64,000 nt of DNA from Armillaria gallica (lineage: Eukaryota; Basidiomycota; Agaricomycetes; Agaricales; Physalacriaceae): assembly GCA_037576215.1 (NCBI GenBank), contig JBANDB010000006.1:620001-684000 (forward strand), in the 5' to 3' direction. How positions within the stretch are numbered: position 1 is the stretch's first letter; every line of letters starts with the position of its first letter. The notes beneath the pieces are model-generated. The model searched no databases, was not told where the DNA came from, and was given only the letters and a program-made list of their open reading frames with translations. Positions 56,040 through 64,000 of this stretch are shown piece after piece. The position numbers and the translations under genes were made by a program.

Positions 56040-58852
56040 ATGCAGTCGCTACGGACGCGACGTTCTCAGGCGCCGGCGCGGAAGGTGCAGCGCTCTGGAA
56101 CGAAGCTCTCCAAAATTGCCCAAGGTGTCACTTCCCGTCCTCGCGATGCCCGGAAATCTCGTGTCGACGACAAGATTAAGAAACGCATGTCGATGCGCTA
56201 TGCCGACATTTCAGGACCTACAGAGCTTAACGTACCTCCAATGCCCAGCATGCCTACTGTTGGGGGTATCACGGATGGATTTCAGAATGAAGTTGTCGGA
56301 GAGAAGATAGGTAGTCGGGATGATGGAGCGGCGGCGGCAGCCGCAGAGGAAGACAAGAAACTGCTGGACAAGGATGATTTTGACCCGGATGCCTGTGAGT
56401 ATGGAACTTTTAAACTACGACAATATTCCTGATTTAGCATAGACTTGAAGCTCAAGCTGGCGAATTCGACGGAAGCAGAAGTCAAGTCCCTGCAATCATC
56501 TCTACGTGGAGCCAAAGATGATACGGCAATTGATCTACAGAAGAACGTTTTCAAAAAGTCGGTTGAACGCTTTCTTACTCTGTTATTTCTTGCTAACTGG
56601 ATTGCAGTTATGCAGAATTCGTGCTGATCTCCAAGGAATCTCAAGCCTGGAGAATGAAATGATTGAACTCAAGGAATCCTCTCGGAATACAAATCCATGC
56701 CGTCCTTACTTCACATCCCTGACCCCACCTCAACGTCCTCCTCAACCATGACTTCGTATCGACGTTCCTCCGTTGCTGACCTGCGCATCATGTATTTCAA
56801 TCAGATGCAAGCGTTGCATACTCAGATCGAGGGATCTGCCAAATTTGCGCCTACTACACCAGGAAGGCATGTCGTCGGCGAAGTCGAAGGTGTGCTATCA
56901 TTAAATGCTGCAACGTACAAGGTCGTCGGCAAGGTGAAGTTTGTTGTCTTGGACGATGCTGTGTTGGTCGCCAGGAGACGACGCCGCAATGGTGGTCCCG
57001 ATTCTCGTAGTGGCGGCAGTGTTAGCGAAGGCAAGCTAGTTGCGGAGCGATGCTGGCCACTGAGTGAAATGCTGGTGCTGGATACCAAGGACTCACCCAG
57101 TATGACGAATGTCTTCAAGATCAGGCATGGCAAGGAAACACATGTATATCGCACAGAGTTCCCTGCAGACAAAAAGTCGCTTCTTCAACAACTACGTCAT
57201 GTCGCCGAGGAACTAGCTGCTAAGAAGCGTAAGGAACGCGAAGGCGAGCATGAAAGGAGGAAGAGTATGTGGCAAGGCGCTGGCGACGTAAGCTCTACTT
57301 CTGTGAGCGCGAAGTGCTTGCTAATGGTACTTGTTATAGAGGATGTCTGGATACAATGTGGACCGCATGCCTCAGGCCGAGTGGATGAGGGAGCTCGCTC
57401 TGAAAGCGGGAGAAGCTCCGGATGCTGATACTAAGGAGAAACTAGAGCGCGATGCTCGTTGGACCAGCGAGTGGGCGGACGACCTAATTGTTGCCATTGC
57501 TTTGCGAGAATGGGAAAAGGCTACGAAGCTTGTCGAAGAAGGTTGATTCGGCCTCTTCTTTTCTTCGATCTATACTGATACCCCTTAGGTAAAGCCAAGT
57601 TGGCTACAGTTCCTTCCCTGGCCCCAAAGCTTCCCGGTTTGACCTCGCAGCTGACTGCGGCCCTCTTGTCTTCCTTGTCTTTGGTCTCGAACAAGAAGTC
57701 TACTGTTATTTCACTGATCTCGCTTCTTTTGCGTCTCAACGTCGGCCCTGCTGCTCGCGCAACGTTCCTCAAAATGCGTTCCCAGGTCATCAAGAACCTT
57801 GTCAGAAAAATCAAATTCGAAGGGCACATTGGTGTATATATTGCTGACTTAGCTATCGTGACTTTCACTGCCATCAAGCACACCGCCGATTGGTTTCTGG
57901 CGAGCTTTAAGGAGAACGAGGTCGCTAGTGGTATGTCAAAAAAGTTGCACTCAGCAAACAGTATATTAATGCGACAGTTTAGCTTTCATTGATTGGGCGA
58001 AAAGCCAGATCGAGAATTACGCAGATGTGTTCCGAAGACAGGTCTTCAGCTCGGATGTCGATCCGAAGGTTGTCGAAGAAGCTCTGAAAATCACATATTC
58101 TCAGAGCAAGAAGGTGAGGACGCTGATTACATGAATGCTCCCATCTAACATTTACTCTCAGCTGCTTGAAGACTATGGACTTGATTTTCGGTTCCTGCTA
58201 GAGGAGCTGCTAAGGAAAACGTTCAAGAGTCGGAGACCAACACCAAGCCCGCTAAGCTGAACCTGCAAGACATACGCATACATGCGCCGAAATTATCCAA
58301 GTCTTCGTCCAAACTGTCCCCTCTGCTTACGTCCTCCGTCAGCCGGCGTTCTCCTACACCAAGCGCAGGTTCAGTTAGGACACAGTCATCATCATCTACT
58401 TCTTCTGGTGCGACAACCACAGCAGCCGCCGCCACGCCGACTGCACTGTCCTCAGCGCCACCTTCGGGTTACTCCTCAGCTTCGTTTTATACCCCCACAC
58501 CCGCCACCGGTATGTTTCCCCCATCCCAGACCCAAATGCCTCCCGTGCCCGCTCTTCCAAAGTTCGCACACCCTTGTCGTCCTCAATACCTACATATGGC
58601 AGCAACATGCCACCGCTCTCTGCTCCAGTTCCCCCCGTGCCTTTGGCGTCCCCACTTCCTAGACGAACAAGGTCTCCACCTCCTAGTGCATCTCCCTTGC
58701 GGTCAGGTACGTCGAGTAGCATGAGGGATAGACCGCCTCGATCTGCTAGGGCTAGTCCTGCTCCACCCCCTCGATCCACGAACCGACCTGGCAGTTCGGC
58801 AGGACATAGGCCGCCACCTGTTGCTGTTCCCCCGCGAGAGGGCATGATCTAA
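56040..58852 (+). CDS. EXO84: Exocyst complex subunit Exo84
   Basis: Multi-exon gene from MQSLRTRRSQAPARK to VAVPPREGMI. Order: basic N-terminus (KKRMSMRYADISGPTELNVP); a Vps51/Exo84-type coiled coil (YLKLKLANSTEAEVKSLQSS, NYAEFVLISKEISSLENEMI, ELKESLSEYKSM); a PH domain (VVGEVEGVLSLNAATYKVVG, KVKFVVLDDAVLVARRRRR, PLSEMLVLDTKD, FKIRHGKETHVYRTEFPADK); the helical Exo84 C-terminal domain (WMRELALKAGEAPDADTKEK, GHIGVYIADLAIVTFTAIKH, FIDWAKSQIENYADVFRRQV); and a Ser/Pro-rich tail. Exocyst tethers secretory vesicles to the plasma membrane at hyphal tips. Three -1 offsets are needed, near 56678 (ESLSEYK), 58205 (LLEE to AKENVQE) and 58577 (FAHP to SSSIPTY), all at short homopolymers. Confidence 0.88.
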
Positions 58853-59146
58853 GATGGCGTATATCTTAGCGTTTTCTTCACGTTAGATTCCTCTTCACAC
58901 TTAAATTATTCCCTTCTATCTTTGTTCTTTGCATTTGTGGATGTCATCGTCTTTAGAGTCATCGTCTGTACTGGTACTTGAATATTTTTGATTGCATTTT
59001 CCTGGACCATGACACTGAGCTGCTCCCATCCCTAATCTTATATGTTATCACCATTCTCAGATCAGGATTATTTGGTGTGGTTCGCACTTTCTAAGTTGAA
59101 CAGACGCGTCTGACTATTTTCATTACAGCGTGTATCGAATAATGGT

Positions 59147-60921
59147 TTCCGTGGCAATGCGTCATACCTTTGCGTAGGCCTGTGGCAGTGCTTCGTTTCT
59201 CCTTGCTTAATCATTACCCCACTTACTAACGCAATTGGATGACAAAGAATGGGAAATTTCACCCATACTTGAGAGACAGGTCTAGGACGCTAACGCCCAC
59301 CTCATCCCATCAAGAATAAGATGTTTACTCACGTCGCTATTGCCGCAGTGGCGAAAGGTCACTTTGACGAAATACACGTTCCAACTGAGAAACCTCAACA
59401 CGGCGAGGTTCTCTTGAAGGCTGAATATGCATCCTTGATCGCTTTCGACACGTATGTTGCGGATCTGGGCTATGCAACCGACACGTTCCCTGTGGTGCTT
59501 GGGTTCAATGCAGCAGGAACTGTCGTCGAGGTTGGTCCAGGTGTCGATGATCTCAAAATTGGGGACAGAGTATGTGATGCGATGCTTTTCGTTAGTAAGG
59601 TTATCTGAAATATAGACAGGTCACCGCATTCGCATTCCAGGGCTCTAGATCCAAAGCTATGCAGGAATACTCCATTCAATCACAAACAGTATGCGCAAAG
59701 GTATTGCCTGCTCAGTCCTTCCAGGTCAGTACGAAAGGACTAGAACTTCGACTTTAGGTACCTGATTCTTTACCATTGGCTTCCGCTGCGACGATACCAG
59801 ATAATTTCGTCACGGCATTCCATACACTCTTCAATGAACTGGGTCTTCCTGTCCCAAAGTCATTTCCCAGCCTCGAATCTCCCCCTCTTTCTTCCTCCCC
59901 AATTCTTATCTATGGCGCTGGATCTACAGCTGGCCAGTATGCCATTCAGCTTCTGCATGCCGCTGGATACAAGAACATTATTGTCACGGCCTCTTCGAAG
60001 CACCATGAATATCTGGCGTCGCTCGGTGCTACTGCAACCATCGACTACCGTAGTCCTTCACTTTCTGAAGACATCGCGAAAGCAGTTGGAGGCGACGGCA
60101 AAGTCGTGCTTGCCGTTGACTGCATCACCGCTGAGGGGACGATAGCCGAAGTTGCGAAGGTGATCAGTCAGACGGGTACGGTGGCCTTACTTTTACCCAT
60201 AAAGGAGGGGAACAATGTACGAGGAGAGAAAGATGCTCAAATGTATATGTCAATACCCGAAGGCCGAAGCCCGTTTTCCGAGAGTGTCAATGTTCGCGGT
60301 GTGCGCACATTCCTATATCAAGAAGTGAGCCTATTGCACCTTTTGGCTAAAACCTCCACTGACATTTATCTGTCAAGAATGCATTCCAGAAAGAGAATGT
60401 AATGCCTAAGATCCTTCCTGAACTGTTGGAGAATGGAATCATACAGCCTAACCGAGTTCATCTACTTGATCAGGGCACTTTCAAGGAAAGAGTTTCGCGG
60501 GCTTGGATCTATTGAGAAATAATAAAGTCAGTGGGGAGAAATTGGTGGTCAAGATTGGAATTTAGGCGTTTGGCTTCGGGAGACGTGCTAGAGACATGCT
60601 ATTTGTGACTCGAGATAGCCGCACACCCAACATTACATTAGTCGTCTCGTCACCATGATTTTCCAATCCTCTGAATTTTCTATCAAGGTCCGTTGGGAAA
60701 AAGAATCAATTGTGGCAAAGAACAAGGGGAATGAAATTCGCTGGTCTTCCCAGGGATCGCCGTGTGCATATCGGTACTTTGACAATAATAAGAGTCAGAG
60801 GACTCAATATGAGATAAGTAATTCATTGTTGAACTCCAACGCGTTAACGATGACGGATGAGGATCAATGAACGACGCCACATGGCCTACCCTAATGTAAT
60901 CACGTGATAGTGTTACGCCTC
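59147..60921. repeat. Inverted duplication, right arm (about 1.77 kb)
   Basis: Partner of 47122-48890 in opposite orientation. Differences are a few substitutions and small indels, mostly in introns and flanks. Confidence 0.88.
59321..60565 (+). CDS. MDR-superfamily oxidoreductase, copy 2
   Basis: Start at 59321 (MFTHVAIAAVAKGHFDEIHV). Protein and introns are nearly identical to copy 1; changes include T to A and SY to AF in KAEYASLIAFDTYVADLGYA. The Rossmann ILIYGAGSTAGQYAIQLLHA motif is unchanged. Near 60502 this copy reads GTTTCGCGGG where copy 1 reads GTTTCGGCGGG. The missing G changes VSAGLDLLRNN to VSRAWIY and a stop, removing the last 18 or so residues, including the conserved VVKIGI end. 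It is either a slightly shortened protein or a one-base omission; most of the gene is under evident constraint or very recent. Confidence 0.78.
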
Positions 60922-61060
60922 GCGACTTGAGATTCTTCTTTTGGTCATGCTCTACATTGTTCGTACAAAGGACACCCCAAGATTGGACGGTGGCGTCTGT
61001 TGCTCTGCCGCAGTATAAATCTCGAGTATCCTGACCTCTGTGAGTTCTTTACTTTCTGCC

Positions 61061-63381
61061 ATGGCGCGCTCAAATACTCACAATCTCGTCAGTGGAACCA
61101 CTCCAGCTACTACCGGCGGTACGCGTTTCTTTTCGCTGTATTTGCAGTGAATCAGCTACTGATATATACTCAGGATCTCCTATCAAGCGCCAGACCTACA
61201 ATCAGTTCACTTCGCTCAAGCCTCCCGCTTCGCAGCAGTGACAAGACAGGGCGAAAGAAATGGACAGTCACTGGATTGGGCCCATGCCTATCGAATTTTT
61301 CCTTCAAACTCTGATGGGATCTGGTGGAAGGTATAAGCCTAGCTCTCCCAGTCATCTTCACAAGATCTTCGAGTCGATCAAGGCACCCGGGAATTACAGC
61401 AAGGAGAAGAAGTACGCAGATGCAGTGGTGAGTTAATATATCGCTGCTCGCCTGCAATATTTTGACGATTATCTGCAGGCCAGCGCGGTGGAAGCTGTAT
61501 CGTCTGATCTTATTCCCGGTTGAAACTGGTTCTAGGAGAAGAGCGCAAGGACGCCAATTCTGCGACCAACACTGTCACCGATGCATTCGTGTACGCCTCT
61601 GACGTCGACACGCGTTCCAGTCCCACCCAATGGAACAAGGCAGAACTTTGGTTAGAATTCAAGAGGATTGCCTCTTTCTACGGGTTCAAGGATGACAAGC
61701 CGGAAGAATGGGTATCGCAGACGCTATCGTCAAGCAATTACCGTGGTCAACTTGCTGGATACGCTGGGGTAACAATGAATGCGCAACATCGACGACACTT
61801 GTTCACACTTAGCCTTGGGCCCGACGGAGTCAGGTTCTTCAAATGGGAGAGGACATACACTGTCGTGTCGCGTGCGTTCGATCTATCAACGGAAGGAAAA
61901 TACCTCGTCGAGTTTCTGTACCGGTTTTCCAAACTCACTGACGTTCGTCGAGGAAAAGATGACACAGTGACTCTGGCTACAGAGGCGGAAATAGCTCTGG
62001 CAAAGGAGCTCTTGAAGCCTTGGATTCACGCGGACGACCCTGATCAGCGTCTATTTGTGAAGATTCGGGTGCCTTTTGGTGACAGCGAAAGGGAAGTGAT
62101 TGCTGGACCTGCCATCGCGACACCTCAAAGCGTCCCAGGTCGAGCGACGTTGGGTCTCCCTGTGTACGATGTGAAGACGAAGAGCCTGATGTTCCTGAAG
62201 GATAGCTGGCGGGATGCCAATCTCCCTCAGGAATCCGAGATCTTGCAGATTCTCAATACAGCTGGTGTCTGCAATGTTCCTACTTTCGTGTGTGGGGGCG
62301 TCGTCTCCGGCCAGACCACTACGACCCACGAATATCTAGATGAAAAGTGGAACCATGGGTCACGTCTGGAGATCACCTGTATCCGTGTGCACCAGCGAAC
62401 GCTGACTGAAGAGGTTGGGCACCCATTGAAGACGTTTAAATCCTCGAGGCAACTTACGAGAGTTGTATACGAGGCATTCTTGGGTGAGTAAAATAATTAG
62501 CGATGATCGTCATCCATTGATCCGACTTTGATATTAGGTCATGAAGACGCTTTCACAAAATGCAAAATTCTTCACCGTGATATCAGTGGTGGGAACATCC
62601 TGATCGTATACGACAAGAAGGCACCGAATGATAAGGATGATGGCGGAGGTCGTGGCCTGTTAAATGATTGGGATATGGCTCTACACGAGGACCAGTTGGC
62701 AAAGGCAGCGCGGCAAGCTGAGCGCACAGTAAGTCGCTCCGTTTTCCTTTACCTTTATCATCTTTTCTCACCAATGTGCAGGGTACATGGCAATTTATGT
62801 CGATCGGGCTTCTTAGAGACAGGAAGAAGCAGCATCTACCTCAAGACGACTTCGAATCCTTCATATATGTTATGCTCTATCACGGTCTCCGCTACTTGCA
62901 TCACAGCAAAGTCGGCCCTGGTCTTCGGGACACGATTGCTTCTATCTTCGATTATGGCATAGACAATGGCGATGGGACATGGAACGGAGGCAGCGGGAAG
63001 GAGTCAGTGACGCTTCAGACTAAAGGACACCTAGGTGTCAATTTTCAGTTTGATTGTGGCCCCATCAACGAATGGATGCAAGAAGCGCTGTTGGCTATCG
63101 GCGAATGGCTCAACTGTTCAACGCAGGAAAAAGCATCTCCCAAATCGTCTCTCATACCCGGTAGACCCGCCGCGCCAGCAATCGATCTCGCAACTGTGGT
63201 GTTCCGTGATCATAATGACCTGAAATTGCTCTGGAAGGGGGCACTCAGCATGGATGGATGGCCTTCAAATGATGCGGCAAAGTATCAGCTCGAACCCAAG
63301 GGTACCAAGCGCACTCATCAAGACGATACTCAGCCGCCGAAGAAGAAGCAAAAGTCGGAGCGTTCTGGAGCTCCAGCATAG
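61061..63381 (+). CDS. FunK1-type protein kinase, copy 2 (N-terminal region damaged)
   Basis: The first exon is 61061-61118 (MARSNTHNLVSGTTPATTG); later exons include about 61520-62483, 62538-62728 and 62782-63381. The kinase region is clean: VTLATEAEIALAKELLKPWI, RATLGLPVYDVKTKSLMFLK, DSWRDANLPQESEILQIL, LHRDISGGNILIVYDKKAP (HRD, N), RGLLNDWDMAL (metal loop), GTWQFMSIGLLRD and a C-terminal nuclear-type basic end (KRTHQDDTQPPKKKQKSE). Two problems lie upstream: an in-frame TGA at 61239-61241 and a -1 offset near 61516 (LIP to LKLVLGEE). FunK1 kinases are a fungal-specific expanded group, thought to phosphorylate proteins; partners unknown. The gene is a better candidate for function than its paralog at 21252-23696. 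Confidence 0.78.
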
Positions 63382-64000
63382 GGCCAGGGGCAAATAATGC
63401 TGAGTATGGACATCTCGGCCACGGTACGATTTCCGTGTTAGGTGCTCGATGCACTTTAGAGTCTAGACCGGTAGCTCTGTCGTATTTTTGAAATATGTAC
63501 ATTCCAAACATTTACCTTCTCGTATCTCGATATCGTCGACTTGAAATTCGCTGAAAAAGACAGTAGTATCATGTATTGGTTGTGACTGTTATAAACCCAT
63601 CATGCAGACACCTAGCCACCTTTATATCTGATGTTTAAGGCCGGGGTTAGGGAGTATACAACCGTGCGAATGCTAATGCTAGGGACCGTCGCCAACTTTT
63701 AGTGATACATGTTAGTAGCTCCATGAATGAGGGATGTACCATCAACTGTCAGATATACTCAGTATCCGGGGGAAATCTCTTACTATCACCTCTGAAATCT
63801 TTAAATCTTTATGGGTGTACAGATTTTGGTCTGAATTTCGAAAGTTGATGTATTAAGAAGCATTTTCATACCTAGGGCGGACAAGAAAATGTGATAGAAG
63901 GCTATGCGCTGGATTCATATTCAACAGGACGATGGATGGATAAAGAGGAGTAAATTATTCAGAAACAGAGCTACGAGATGTTGATGATATCGAGTATAAT
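63382..64000. other. 3' flank, no supported gene
   Basis: Only short open frames. Ends at the window edge. Confidence 0.35.

Noticed and set aside
61231..61250. An intron to bypass the TGA in the second FunK1 gene
   Set aside because: No GT-AG pair of 40-60 nt keeps the frame; the paralog shows the region is coding.
1..64000. CRISPR arrays, rRNA genes, LTR retrotransposons, viral genes
   Set aside because: No regularly spaced repeats, rRNA-like sequence, paired LTRs, or reverse transcriptase, integrase or capsid-like frames were seen.

Overview
This window is a nuclear segment from a filamentous fungus, almost certainly a basidiomycete (Agaricomycetes-like). The evidence is dense, two-strand gene packing with many 41-60 nt GT-AG introns, plus families typical of mushrooms: FunK1-type kinases, a fungal HNH-domain protein, a SigF-like NTF2 protein, a non-canonical G-alpha, F-box-like proteins and several Ser/Thr-rich single-pass membrane proteins. 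Coordinates are spans; where I could read the splice sites I give exons.

Layout. 1-763 (-): partial HNH protein. 1236-3102 (+): CDF metal transporter with DxxxD motifs and a 7-nt micro-exon. 4081-5056 (+): GNAT acetyltransferase. 5791-6832 (+): secreted proline-rich protein. 6827-13933: tandem duplication of an amino-acid permease (both -), the second copy carrying a 359-bp insertion upstream. 15240-16125 (+): decayed gene. 16513-17010 (-): orphan ORF. 17554-20436 (-): cysteine-rich EGF/furin-repeat membrane protein. 20866-25000: transposon-scarred stretch with two MITEs that have perfect 9-bp target duplications, and a FunK1 pseudogene (-) split by a third MITE. 25010-29431 (+): F-box-like gene, eIF2D, SigF-like protein. 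29787-32172 (-): G-alpha. 33270-34463 (+): membrane glycoprotein. 34464-36901: poorly coding. 36902-37700 (-) and 37809-40111 (+): a HIT zinc-finger protein and a Rex1-type exonuclease in divergent arrangement. 40536-48721 (mostly -): SH3 membrane protein, a tiny secreted peptide, inositol monophosphatase, RidA, UCH (+), MDR oxidoreductase. 49072-51587 (-): sugar transporter. 52097-53067 (+): truncated membrane-anchored protein. 53309-55214 (-): Ser-rich membrane protein. 56040-58852 (+): Exo84. 59321-60565 (+): inverted second copy of the oxidoreductase. 61061-63381 (+): second FunK1 gene.

The genes do not form one pathway; most are housekeeping (translation, exocytosis, rRNA/snoRNP processing, ubiquitin recycling, metabolite repair, inositol recycling) mixed with lineage-specific, fast-evolving genes. 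The most notable structures are the MITEs, a 1.77-kb inverted duplication about 10 kb apart, the permease tandem duplication, a G-alpha lacking the catalytic glutamine, and a recurring pattern in which reading frames slip by -1 at short homopolymers inside otherwise conserved genes. That pattern suggests single-base omissions in the assembly, or else widespread recent decay. I found no rRNA, tRNA, CRISPR array or intact transposase.
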